Assembly (NCBI GenBank): GCA_025363015.1
Contig: JANYEQ010000006.1
Span: forward strand, 62,001 to 126,000
DNA length: 64,000 bases
Reading direction: 5' to 3'
Source of the DNA: Bacteroidota bacterium
GTDB taxonomy: Bacteria > Bacteroidota > Bacteroidia > B-17B0 > Aurantibacillaceae
Shown here: positions 18,987 to 27,306 of the stretch, in pieces
How positions within the stretch are numbered: the stretch's first letter is position 1
How the letters are laid out: every line of letters starts with the position of its first letter
Position numbers and translations under genes: made by a program
Notes under the pieces: generated by a model
Databases searched by the model: none
What the model was told of the DNA's origin: nothing
What the model saw: only the letters and a program-made list of their open reading frames with translations

Positions 18987-19493
18987 TTAATCTTCGCTCA
19001 TCAAATCTTCCTCTAAACTTAGCATTTTTATTGCTGTTATGGCCGCTTCATCGCCTTTATTACCGTGCTTTCCCCCTGCTCTATCTATAGCTTGCTGTAC
19101 ATTATCGGTAGTTAAAACGCCAAAAATAAACGGCATACTAAATTCACGATTTAAGTCGGTAATGCCTTGTGCCACCGCATTACAGATAAAATCAAAATGC
19201 TTTGTTTCGCCTTGTATTACACAACCAATACAAATTACAGCTTCTGCTTCGGTATGCTCTGCTAGCCATTGCGCACCAAGCGTTAATTCAAACGCACCAG
19301 GCACTGTTTTAACTATAATGTTTTTTTTAAGTACCCCATTTTCTATTAGTGTTTTTATAGCCCCTTCTTTTAAAGCGCTTGTTATTTCGGTATTCCATTC
19401 AGCCCAAACAATACCTACCACATAATCAGAAGTTTTAGCTACTTCAATATTGTTTCCTTTTACTACCGATAAATTATTTCCTTCTGTGCTCAT
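18987..19493 (-). CDS. ribH: 6,7-dimethyl-8-ribityllumazine synthase
   Basis: RibH condenses 5-amino-6-ribitylaminouracil with dihydroxybutanone phosphate, the penultimate riboflavin step. The 168-residue length is normal. Clear signatures are VPGAFELTLGAQWL, IGCVIQGETKHFDF (with the catalytic His region), PFIFGVLTTDN and RAGGKHGNKGDEAA. I saw no FMN riboswitch in the 172-base gap to the divergent porin gene. It is the promoter-proximal gene of a ribH-mqnA pair; flavin and menaquinone synthesis share no intermediate here, so the pairing may be only chromosomal. Confidence 0.96.
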   Translation of the reverse strand: MSTEGNNLSVVKGNNIEVAKTSDYVVGIVWAEWNTEITSALKEGAIKTLIENGVLKKNIIVKTVPGAFELTLGAQWLAEHTEAEAVICIGCVIQGETKHFDFICNAVAQGITDLNREFSMPFIFGVLTTDNVQQAIDRAGGKHGNKGDEAAITAIKMLSLEEDLMSED

Positions 19494-19630
19494 AATTGTA
19501 AGTTTTTTGCCTCATTGTTAATCAAAAAAACGCATTTAAAAGTACTGTTTTATTACCTAATGTTATAAAAAATAAAACTTAAAGATTGCGCTCCACGTTA
19601 TAAAAAAACAAAAATACCCTTTTTTAGGTA

Positions 19631-19661
19631 TTGTACACGGTACATGAATCCAATAGTTTTG
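19631..19661 (+). promoter_or_regulatory. Promoter with operator palindrome for the porin-Rieske-imelysin operon
   Basis: TTG (19631-19633), 20 bases, then TAGTTTTG (19654-19661) is a good Bacteroidota promoter. A palindrome TGTACACGGTACA (19632-19644; 5-bp arms, 3-bp centre) overlaps the -33 element, the position where a repressor would block polymerase. The -7 box ends only four bases before the ATG at 19666, so the mRNA is predicted to be leaderless or nearly so. Confidence 0.65.
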
Positions 19662-19665
19662 TATC

Positions 19666-20880
19666 ATGAAAATTGTAATTGCAACTTTATTAATTTATAC
19701 TTCTTTAAGCTCTTTTTCACAGGTAATAACAAAGGAAGATTCGTTAAATGCTGGCTTAACTCCAAAAAATTCGCCTACTATACTCTCTGGTTATGGACAA
19801 GCTAAGGTAGAATATAATACACGAGAAAAAACTGGTGTGGCCAATTTAACACGCAATGTTTTGTTTTTTGGACATCGCTTTAGCGAAAAAATTTCGTTTT
19901 TTTCAGAATTAGAATTAGAAAACGCAAAAGTAACTGGTAGTAATCCTGAGGGTGAAATTAGTATGGAACAATTGTTTTTAAAATTTAATATTAATCGTAA
20001 TCATTATTTAACGGCGGGTTTAATAATACCACGAATTGGTATTATTAACGAAAACCACATGCCCACAACATTTCATAGTAACGATAGGCCCTTAGTCGAA
20101 ACTCTTATCATCCCTTCCACTTGGCGTGAATTAGGGATTAGTTTTTATGGTTTTTCATACAAAATACCTGGTTTAAATTATTCGTGTGCCATTTTAAATG
20201 GCTTAAACAGTAGCGGTTTTAAGACTGGCAGTGGCATTCGCGAGGGACGTTACGAAGGTAGTAATGCATCGGCATCAAACCTTGCTGTAACAGGCGCTTT
20301 ATTGTACTATTTGTATAATTTTAGAATTCAGGTATCCACCTATATTGGTGGTAGCGCTGGTTACAATAAGCGTATGGCCGATAGTTTACAGTTAGATTAT
20401 GGCGCTTTTGGTACACCTATTATGTTAAACGAATTTAATATACAATATTTTAGCAAGGGCTTTGAGTTTAAAGCTTTAGCCTCATATTTATCAATACCTG
20501 ATGCCGCCCGCATTAATCGCGCTTTTGCAAACAACACGGCTAAGGCTATGCTAGGAGCTTATGGCGAAGTGGGTTATAATATTTTGAATTTATTTAACCA
20601 ACCTAAAAAACGATTAACAGCATTTGTTCGCTACGAATATTTAGATATGAATTATGAATTAGCAACTAACGGCGTAAACGATGATTTTATGAAACAGCAA
20701 TATATTACCACTGGATTACATTTTCAACCCACAGGAGGTGTTTCTGTTAAGTTAAATTATGTATGGCGTCAAACAGGTAACTTTAATCCAGCTTTATATA
20801 CTGTAAACCCTTTTGTAACGAGTGTGCCATTTTACACCACCAACAGTTTTGTTAATTTAGGAATAGGTTACGGATTTTAA
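19666..20880 (+). CDS. Outer-membrane porin-like beta-barrel protein
   Basis: A 404-residue exported protein with a signal peptide (cleavage after SSFSQ, about residue 19). The rest alternates polar and aromatic residues throughout and ends in VNLGIGYGF, a terminal Phe as in beta-barrel outer-membrane proteins. Segments such as FFSELELENAKV and YFSKGFEFKALASYL resemble phosphate-selective-porin (OprO/OprP-like) and related Bacteroidota porins. It is the first gene of a four-gene operon; its TAA overlaps the next ATG by one base (TAATG). The passenger is unknown. The downstream imelysin and di-heme protein suggest a metal ion or complex, by inference. Confidence 0.75.
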   Translation: MKIVIATLLIYTSLSSFSQVITKEDSLNAGLTPKNSPTILSGYGQAKVEYNTREKTGVANLTRNVLFFGHRFSEKISFFSELELENAKVTGSNPEGEISMEQLFLKFNINRNHYLTAGLIIPRIGIINENHMPTTFHSNDRPLVETLIIPSTWRELGISFYGFSYKIPGLNYSCAILNGLNSSGFKTGSGIREGRYEGSNASASNLAVTGALLYYLYNFRIQVSTYIGGSAGYNKRMADSLQLDYGAFGTPIMLNEFNIQYFSKGFEFKALASYLSIPDAARINRAFANNTAKAMLGAYGEVGYNILNLFNQPKKRLTAFVRYEYLDMNYELATNGVNDDFMKQQYITTGLHFQPTGGVSVKLNYVWRQTGNFNPALYTVNPFVTSVPFYTTNSFVNLGIGYGF

Positions 20881-21296
20881 TGCAACGACGAGAATTTATA
20901 AGAACAAGTTGTTTACTATGTGCAGGCTTGCTTATAGCACAACCTATATTACAAAGTTGTAGCACGGTACCTGTTTTAAAATTACAGGCTAAAAATGCTC
21001 AAATAATTGTAGATAAAGCAACCCTAAAACCTAATCAAAAGCTACACATTATACGTAACACAAAAATGGATTTTGATTTGCTTTTAGTTGAAAACGCAGA
21101 TGGGAGTTACCATGCACTTTATATGCAATGTACGCATTATAGCCAGCCTTTGGCGGCCAACAGCAAACAACTATTTTGTTCAGCACATGGTAGTGTTTTT
21201 AATTTTAACGGAGAGGTTTTAAAAAGTCCTGCCGAAAAAAATTTAACAAAGTATATAGTAGAACCTAGTGCTAATCAATTAATTATTAAACTTTAA
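20880..21296 (+). CDS. Rieske [2Fe-2S] lipoprotein with Tat-type signal
   Basis: A 138-residue protein. The N-terminus has a twin-arginine motif RREFIR, a hydrophobic core and a lipobox-like LQSC, so it is predicted to be exported folded by Tat and lipid-anchored. The Rieske cluster ligands are C84/H86 in CTHYSQ and C100/H103 in CSAHGS, with 13 residues between H86 and C100, near the lower limit for the family. The two extra cysteines that form the disulfide in bc1-type Rieske proteins are missing (Ser/Gln and Ser/Ala instead), so a lower potential is expected. It is translationally coupled to the porin gene and five bases ahead of the imelysin gene. Probably an electron carrier for the di-heme partner; no oxygenase is nearby. 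Confidence 0.85.
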   Translation: MQRREFIRTSCLLCAGLLIAQPILQSCSTVPVLKLQAKNAQIIVDKATLKPNQKLHIIRNTKMDFDLLLVENADGSYHALYMQCTHYSQPLAANSKQLFCSAHGSVFNFNGEVLKSPAEKNLTKYIVEPSANQLIIKL

Positions 21297-21301
21297 ATTT
21301 T

Positions 21302-22399
21302 ATGTCAAACATTTTTTGTAAATTATTTTTAGGTGTAATGATTTTTAGTTTTATAACTATTGCTTGTAAAAAATCTAAAAACAGTGCTATTGTAACTCTT
21401 AGCCCCGAAGAAAGTACGCAATTTTATAAATCTGTTTTAGCCGATTTATCGGCTAATGTGATTGTGAATACGTATAACGATTTAAAAGATAAATCTATTA
21501 TTTTTTATTTTAACTGTAAAACATTTTCTTTATCGCCAACTGCTTCCAACTTAAATATTTGTAAACAAAACTGGAAAGATGTGCGAAGTGCTTGGGAACA
21601 AGCCGAAGGATTTTTATTTGGCCCCGTAGTAATTGATAACGTTGACCCCCGCATTGACACCTGGCCAGTTAATTTTGTGAGGATAGATTCGGTTTTAAAC
21701 TCAAGCGCAATATATGATAGTACTTACATTGCGAGTTTAGAAGATGGCTTAAAAGGCTTTCACCCTATTGAATATTTATTGTTTGGCGCCAATGGTTTAA
21801 AAAACGAAACACAATTTACAGCTCGCGAAAAAGATTTATTAATTTCTTTATCCTTAAACTTAAATTATTTATGTGGCGATTTATACTCGAAATGGGACAT
21901 TACTAAGCCAAATAGTTACCATAATTATTTATCGCATGCAGGCAATAACAACAATGCTATATTTCCAAATTTAAAATCGGCTTACGACCAAATTTTAGAT
22001 GCTATGATTAGTATTTGCGATGAAGTACCAAATGGTAAAATAGCCGAACCATTTAACGCACAAAACCCTGCATTAGAAGAATCTCCGTTTGCAAAAAACT
22101 CGTTAGTTGATTTTACAAATAACATTAAAAGTGTTCAAAATATATATTTAGGTGCTTATGCATATACTGATGGCAAAGGCTTAGAAGATGTTATTAAACA
22201 AGGTAATTTAAGTATGGATGGTGTTATTAAACAAAAATTGTCTGCAGCCCTAACATCTTTAAATAACATTAGCATACCCTTTGGGCTGGCCATTAGTCAA
22301 CAACAAACACAAATACAAAATACCATTACAACAATTAACGATTTAAAAAACTATTTAGAAACAACTGTAAAACCTTATGTGCAAAGCTTGGTACAATAA
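21302..22399 (+). CDS. Imelysin-family (IrpA-like) lipoprotein
   Basis: A 365-residue lipoprotein (lipobox ITIAC) of the imelysin / M75 family, all-helical proteins related to the EfeO core and implicated in iron handling. The family GxHxxE motif is present as GFHPIE at 152-157, and the domain repeats with N-terminal YKSVLADL and a C-terminal helical half ending in a long final helix. Despite the peptidase name, the family is better supported as a metal-binding component than as a protease. Its last 23 bases overlap the start of the di-heme gene, so the two are translationally coupled. Confidence 0.85.
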   Translation: MSNIFCKLFLGVMIFSFITIACKKSKNSAIVTLSPEESTQFYKSVLADLSANVIVNTYNDLKDKSIIFYFNCKTFSLSPTASNLNICKQNWKDVRSAWEQAEGFLFGPVVIDNVDPRIDTWPVNFVRIDSVLNSSAIYDSTYIASLEDGLKGFHPIEYLLFGANGLKNETQFTAREKDLLISLSLNLNYLCGDLYSKWDITKPNSYHNYLSHAGNNNNAIFPNLKSAYDQILDAMISICDEVPNGKIAEPFNAQNPALEESPFAKNSLVDFTNNIKSVQNIYLGAYAYTDGKGLEDVIKQGNLSMDGVIKQKLSAALTSLNNISIPFGLAISQQQTQIQNTITTINDLKNYLETTVKPYVQSLVQ

Positions 22400-23756
22400 T
22401 ATAATATTTATTTTTTGTGTTTTGTTTTTATGCTTTTGCCGGAAAGCAGAAGAAATTAAAAACGAAGACGATTTAAACGACTGGTATAGTGGGGGTAAAC
22501 AAACAGTGTTTATTAATGGTAGCAATGCCTTTAGTCAATCGTTTAATGGCATGTCTGAATTAAAATTACAACAACACGAAATTGGCGATAAAGGTTTTGC
22601 TGCCGTTTTTAATAGCGATCCTAATCAATTAAATTATGGCTTAGGCCCTATTTTTAATAATGTTTCATGCGGTTCTTGCCACATAGGCGATGGCAGAGGA
22701 AAGGCTCCAAACATTGGAGAGCCTTTAAGTTCGTTATTATTAAGAATTAGTTCGGGTAACGATATAAATAATGGACCACAAGATGCACAAGGTTTTGGCG
22801 GACAATTACAACAACGTGCAATTTTAGGCACAAATGCCGAATGTATTATAACAGTTAATTATACCGAAAACGCTTTTCAATTTGCTGATGGAGAAACCTA
22901 TTCACTCAGAACGCCTGTTTATACTTTAAATAATCCCTATACTACATTGCCTGCTGGTTATTTAATTAGTGCGCGTATGGCCACACCCGTGTTTGGTTTG
23001 GGTTTATTAGAAGCAATAAGCGAAACCGATATTTTAAAAAATGCCGATGAGTTGGATGTAAATGGTGATGGCATTTCGGGCAAAGCAAACTATGGTTACA
23101 ACGTCATTGAAAATAAAAAACAGTTGGGGCGCTTTGGTTGGAAGGCAGCAATGCCAACAATTATACAACAATCAGCGGGTGCTTATAATCAAGATATGGG
23201 CGTAACAAATTTTATTTTTCCTATCGAGAGCAGTTATGGTCAACCGCAATACACTCTATCTAATGGTAAAAAAGATTTAGCCGATAGCACCTTAAGTGCC
23301 GTTGCTTTTTATATTAAAACCCTTGCTGTGCCAGGACGCAGAGATGCAAACAATGAAGAAGTAAAAAAAGGTAAAAATATATTTAAACAAATAGGTTGTG
23401 CCAAATGCCACATACAAACATTTATTACCCAAACCAATATGACAAGCCCCGAAACTAGTAACCAGCGTATTTTTCCTTATACAGATATGTTGGTACACGA
23501 TATGGGTAATGGCTTAGCCGATAACCGTAACGATTATAATGCCACTGGTAACGAATGGCGCACCTCACCTTTGTGGGGTATTGGCTTAACTAACATTGTA
23601 AATGGGCATAATAATTTTTTACACGATGGTAGGGCCAGAAATTTTATTGAAGCCATCATGTGGCACAGCGGAGAGGCCGATGCAACAAAAAATAATTTTA
23701 AAAATTTATCAAAAACCGAAAGAGATGCTGTTATTAAATTTTTAAACTCGTTGTAA
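22377..23756 (+). CDS. Di-heme oxidoreductase (DUF1111, cytochrome-c-peroxidase-like)
   Basis: A 459-residue lipoprotein (signal then lipobox FLCFC) with two haem c sites, CGSCH at 98-102 and CAKCH at 341-345. Between them is a long domain with FGLGLLEAI and ADELDVNGDGISGK, typical of the family called di-haem oxidoreductase or thiol oxidoreductase. Members are repeatedly found beside imelysins in Bacteroidota and Proteobacteria. The start ATG at 22377 lies inside the imelysin gene and gives a complete signal peptide. I infer a role in changing the redox state of a metal during uptake, with the Rieske protein as electron partner. It ends immediately beside the convergent Nudix gene. Confidence 0.87.
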   Translation: MCKAWYNNIIFIFCVLFLCFCRKAEEIKNEDDLNDWYSGGKQTVFINGSNAFSQSFNGMSELKLQQHEIGDKGFAAVFNSDPNQLNYGLGPIFNNVSCGSCHIGDGRGKAPNIGEPLSSLLLRISSGNDINNGPQDAQGFGGQLQQRAILGTNAECIITVNYTENAFQFADGETYSLRTPVYTLNNPYTTLPAGYLISARMATPVFGLGLLEAISETDILKNADELDVNGDGISGKANYGYNVIENKKQLGRFGWKAAMPTIIQQSAGAYNQDMGVTNFIFPIESSYGQPQYTLSNGKKDLADSTLSAVAFYIKTLAVPGRRDANNEEVKKGKNIFKQIGCAKCHIQTFITQTNMTSPETSNQRIFPYTDMLVHDMGNGLADNRNDYNATGNEWRTSPLWGIGLTNIVNGHNNFLHDGRARNFIEAIMWHSGEADATKNNFKNLSKTERDAVIKFLNSL

Positions 23757-24197
23757 TTACAAGGTTTTTATGAGTAATTCGGCCACGCGCCTATCAATAA
23801 TTAATGTAAAATCGTTTTCTTTTAATTGGCTTAAACTAATCCAACGTAAACTTTGGGCACCTGGTTTATTTATAAAATCAAAAAGTTTTTCGCTAGTTTT
23901 AAATGTTAATGGCTGTTTTGCTTTTACGTAATAATAAATACTAATTACTTGGCTTTTGGTATCAAAGGCCGATAGTACAAAAAAATCGGTAGTATAAAAA
24001 TGATCTGTAACCTCTACATCTAAATCTAATTCTTCTTTAAATTCACGCGCTAAGCCTTCTTTTAATCCTTCGCCAAACTCTAAACCTCCTCCTACAAACT
24101 TGGTAATTTTATTGCCTTTAATGTATTCATCCGATACTAAAAGAGCATTATTCTCAATTAGCAAGCCATAAACTCTAACATTAAATTTTTTTAGCAC
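23757..24197 (-). CDS. Nudix hydrolase
   Basis: A 146-residue hydrolase of nucleoside diphosphates linked to another moiety. The Nudix box is GGLEFGEGLKEGLAREFKEE, with the metal-binding REFKEE glutamates intact; the usual Gly after the EE-x pair is Asp. The substrate is not predictable. The start is GTG at 24197, preceded by an in-frame TAA nine bases upstream, so no longer form exists. The GTG lies within the perfect inverted repeat shared with the divergent PBP1A gene. It is convergent, stop to stop, with the di-heme gene. Confidence 0.88.
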   Translation of the reverse strand: MLKKFNVRVYGLLIENNALLVSDEYIKGNKITKFVGGGLEFGEGLKEGLAREFKEELDLDVEVTDHFYTTDFFVLSAFDTKSQVISIYYYVKAKQPLTFKTSEKLFDFINKPGAQSLRWISLSQLKENDFTLIIDRRVAELLIKTL

Positions 24198-24273
24198 AGG
24201 TAATTATAAATTATGTTACTAAGGTAGGTTAAATCTTTTGTTTTTGGTATTTTTACTCTTTTAATTACCTGTG
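24195..24273. repeat. 12-bp inverted repeat spanning two divergent GTG starts
   Basis: CACAGGTAATTA at 24195-24206 is the exact reverse complement of TAATTACCTGTG at 24262-24273. Each arm holds the GTG start codon of one divergent gene (Nudix on minus, PBP1A on plus) and the nine bases before it, including the in-frame TAA. The arms are separated by 55 bases. They could be a shared regulator site, a hairpin at both mRNA starts, or a duplicated translation-start segment. Confidence 0.7.
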
Positions 24274-26508
24274 AAAAAACCTAACAAATACATTAAATGG
24301 CTGTGGATACTGCTATTAAGCCCATTTTTATTTCTTTTTTTATTTATATTTTTAATTAACGTGGGTACCTTTGGCTCGTTACCAAAGGTTGACGAACTTT
24401 TAAATCCTAAAAACAATTTGGCAACCGTAGTATATAGCGGCGATATGAAAGTGTTGGGTAAATATTATAGCGAAAATCGCGTTAACGTAAATTTTAACCA
24501 AATTGATAAAGATTTAGTGGAGGCCCTTGTAGCTACTGAAGACGCCCGTTTTTATGAACACAGTGGCGTAGATATTAAAGCCTTGGGGCGTTCGTTTTCA
24601 GGAGCTTTTACTGGTGGTAGCAAAGGTGGTGGTAGTACCATTACCCAACAATTAGCCAAAATGATGTTTCCGCGCGAAAAATTAAGCAAGCCGCAATTAA
24701 TTATTCGTAAAATAAAAGAGTGGATTATTGCCACAAAATTAGAAAAATATTACACCAAAGATGAAATAATGGCTTTATACCTTAATAAGTTTGATTTTTT
24801 AAACTTAGCGGTAGGTGTAAAATCAGCAGCGCAAATTTATTTTAACCGTACACAAGATAGTTTAAAAATAGAACAGGCGGCAATGCTTATTGGTATGGCA
24901 AAAAATCCGTCGCTATTTAATCCCATTCGCCATGCCGATACTACACTCCATCGTCGAAATGTGGTAATGAACCAAATGGTAAAATATGGCTACCTATCCA
25001 AACAAAAATACGATAGTCTAAAAATATTGCCTTTAGGTTTAAGTTTTCACCCCGAAGACCATAATGATGGGCTAGCAACTTATTTTAGAGAATACTTGCG
25101 CGATAATTTTTTAAAAGCTTGGTGCGAAAAACATATTAATCCAGCTACAAACGAACCTTATAATATTTATAAAGATGGTTTGAAAATATATACTACTATT
25201 GATTCGCGTATGCAACAACACGCCGAAGAATCGGTTAACGAGCACATGTACGATTTGCAAAAACAATTTAGTAAAGAATGTTTAACCAAAAAAAATGCGC
25301 CCTTTGCTTGGAATGTGAGTAAAGACGAGATTAAAGGGATAATGGAATCTTCTATTAAACGTAGCGAACGCTATCGTGCAGGTAAAAAACAAGGTTTGTC
25401 GCACGAACAAATTGTGGCCACATTTTATAAACCGGTACAAATGAGTGTATATAGCTTGCGTGGCGATATTGATACTACCATGACACCCTTTGATAGTATT
25501 AAATATTACAAGTCCTTTTTACAAACTGGTTTTATGGCTATGGAACCACAAACTGGCTATGTAAAAGCTTGGGTAGGTGGCATTAACCACAAACATTTTA
25601 AATACGACCATGTAAAAGTTAGTAAACGCCAAGTAGGCTCTACCTTTAAACCCTTTGTATATGCTTTAGCTATTGATAATGGCTCATCGCCTTGCGAACA
25701 AATACCAAATGTTAGAACCTGTATTGAAACCCCTGACGGAAAACAATGGTGCCCCGATAATAGCGATGGCCTAAAAGGTACTGGGCAAATGATTACTTTA
25801 AAACGTGCTTTAGCCTTATCGGTAAACTTTGTAACAGCTGCTTTAATGAAGCGCTATGGCCCACATGCAGTAGTAAATTTAGTGAAACGAATGGGTATTA
25901 CCTCCGATATTCCCGAAGTGCCCTCTATTTGTTTAGGTACACCCGATATTAATGTGTTTGAAATGGTAGGCGCAAATTCTACTTTTGCAAATAAAGGCAC
26001 TTACATTCAACCCACATTTATTACCCGTATTGAAGATAAAAATGGTAAAGTATTAGAAGAGTTTATACCCAATAGCGACGAAGTTTTTAGTGAAGAAAAA
26101 GCTTACGTTATGATACAATTAATGCAAGGGGTTGTACAATACGGTACAGGTGCTCGTTTGCGAGGCAGTAAATTTAAATTAACCAATCAAATTGCTGGTA
26201 AAACAGGTACCACTCAAAAAAATGCAGATGGTTGGTTTATCGGCTTAACTCCCGATTTAGTGGCAGGTTGCTGGGTAGGTGGCGAAGATAGAAGTGTACA
26301 TTTTAATAGCATTGTTGAGGGGCAAGGCGCAAGTATGGCATTGCCTATTTGGGGTAAGTTTTTTAGAAAAATTTACGATGACAAACACTTAAAGGTTGGT
26401 AAAGGTGATTTTCCTCGTCCAAAAAACTTAGATCCTAATTTAGAAATAGATTGTAGTAAGTACGATAACGCCCCATTAGATGGGTATGAAGAACCGCCTG
26501 AGTTTTAA
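24271..26508 (+). CDS. Class A penicillin-binding protein 1A (transglycosylase/transpeptidase)
   Basis: A 745-residue bifunctional peptidoglycan synthase with one N-terminal membrane helix (about 10-32). The glycosyltransferase domain shows EDARFYEHSGVD and GGGSTITQQLAKMMF (roughly residues 90-130). The transpeptidase domain has the active-site serine in STFK at 457-460, SVNF as the SxN motif, and KTGTTQ. It polymerises lipid II and cross-links stem peptides in the periplasm. The start is GTG at 24271, fixed by an in-frame TAA three codons upstream. It is divergent from the Nudix gene across the inverted repeat. It is of the PBP1A/mrcA type and is not adjacent to the alpha-2-macroglobulin gene at 39-44 kb. 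Confidence 0.94.
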   Translation: MKKPNKYIKWLWILLLSPFLFLFLFIFLINVGTFGSLPKVDELLNPKNNLATVVYSGDMKVLGKYYSENRVNVNFNQIDKDLVEALVATEDARFYEHSGVDIKALGRSFSGAFTGGSKGGGSTITQQLAKMMFPREKLSKPQLIIRKIKEWIIATKLEKYYTKDEIMALYLNKFDFLNLAVGVKSAAQIYFNRTQDSLKIEQAAMLIGMAKNPSLFNPIRHADTTLHRRNVVMNQMVKYGYLSKQKYDSLKILPLGLSFHPEDHNDGLATYFREYLRDNFLKAWCEKHINPATNEPYNIYKDGLKIYTTIDSRMQQHAEESVNEHMYDLQKQFSKECLTKKNAPFAWNVSKDEIKGIMESSIKRSERYRAGKKQGLSHEQIVATFYKPVQMSVYSLRGDIDTTMTPFDSIKYYKSFLQTGFMAMEPQTGYVKAWVGGINHKHFKYDHVKVSKRQVGSTFKPFVYALAIDNGSSPCEQIPNVRTCIETPDGKQWCPDNSDGLKGTGQMITLKRALALSVNFVTAALMKRYGPHAVVNLVKRMGITSDIPEVPSICLGTPDINVFEMVGANSTFANKGTYIQPTFITRIEDKNGKVLEEFIPNSDEVFSEEKAYVMIQLMQGVVQYGTGARLRGSKFKLTNQIAGKTGTTQKNADGWFIGLTPDLVAGCWVGGEDRSVHFNSIVEGQGASMALPIWGKFFRKIYDDKHLKVGKGDFPRPKNLDPNLEIDCSKYDNAPLDGYEEPPEF

Positions 26509-26509
26509 T

Positions 26510-27226
26510 TTATTGAATAACTTTTTTAAGCCATTTTTTAATGTCATTTAATTCGTTACCCATTATGGCATGAGGCATTTCGTAATTTTTATATGTAACG
26601 TCAATTACTTTTTTTGATTTTAAAAAGGCATTTACTTTATCAGCTTCTGCAATTTTTATTACATTATCTGAATAGCCATGTGCTATAAAAAATTTTACGT
26701 TTACGGCTTTTGTCCAATCGGTTTTTATGGCTTTAGTCTCTTCTAACAACAAGCCACTTAATGCAACTACGCCTTTAATTTTTGTAGGTGAAGATAGCGC
26801 TAAATCATAAGCCATAATTGTGCCTTGGCTATACCCCATTAAAATTACCTGCGAACTATCAACATTATATGCTTTACAGGCATTACTAATAAAGCTTAAA
26901 ATTTTTTTTCTACTTTCTTTTGCTTCTTTATAATTATAAGTAAATTGTTGCTGTGGCAAAAACTGTAAATCGTACCAACTATAACCTCCATCTTTTAAAA
27001 CATAAGGGGCTCTTAAACTAAAAACTATATAACGTTCATCTATTGATTTAGAAATATCAAATAAGTCGGTTTCGTTACTGCCATAGCCGTGTAGCATAAT
27101 TAAGACAGGTGTTTTTTTAGTTACTTGAGCGGGCTTATTTACTTTGTATATTAAATCGGTTGTAACAGTTTGCGACTTTGCACCAAAATTTAATAATAGC
27201 AATACAATAATTATAATTTTATACAT
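26510..27226 (-). CDS. Exported alpha/beta-hydrolase (carboxylesterase/phospholipase family)
   Basis: A 238-residue protein with a signal peptide (cleavage after AKSQ) and an alpha/beta-hydrolase fold. The oxyanion segment is LIMLHGYGSNETDL, the nucleophile elbow is GYSQG, the acid region is around FIAHGYSDNVI, and the catalytic His is in MPHAIMGNEL. This is the pattern of the carboxylesterase / phospholipase YpfH-like group, which hydrolyses small esters. The natural substrate is not readable. It is convergent with the PBP1A gene and divergent from the glycosyltransferase. Confidence 0.85.
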   Translation of the reverse strand: MYKIIIIVLLLLNFGAKSQTVTTDLIYKVNKPAQVTKKTPVLIMLHGYGSNETDLFDISKSIDERYIVFSLRAPYVLKDGGYSWYDLQFLPQQQFTYNYKEAKESRKKILSFISNACKAYNVDSSQVILMGYSQGTIMAYDLALSSPTKIKGVVALSGLLLEETKAIKTDWTKAVNVKFFIAHGYSDNVIKIAEADKVNAFLKSKKVIDVTYKNYEMPHAIMGNELNDIKKWLKKVIQ

Positions 27227-27306
27227 ACTAATTTGTTTAAATAATATTAAAGTAATTAAATATTTTTTGTAATTATATAATAGTGTAAATTTACCAAACT
27301 AATGTT

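Noticed and set aside
19494-19665. FMN riboswitch ahead of ribH
   Set aside because: The conserved RFN-element blocks (AGGGGUG…GAUCGG-type segments) are not present in the gap.
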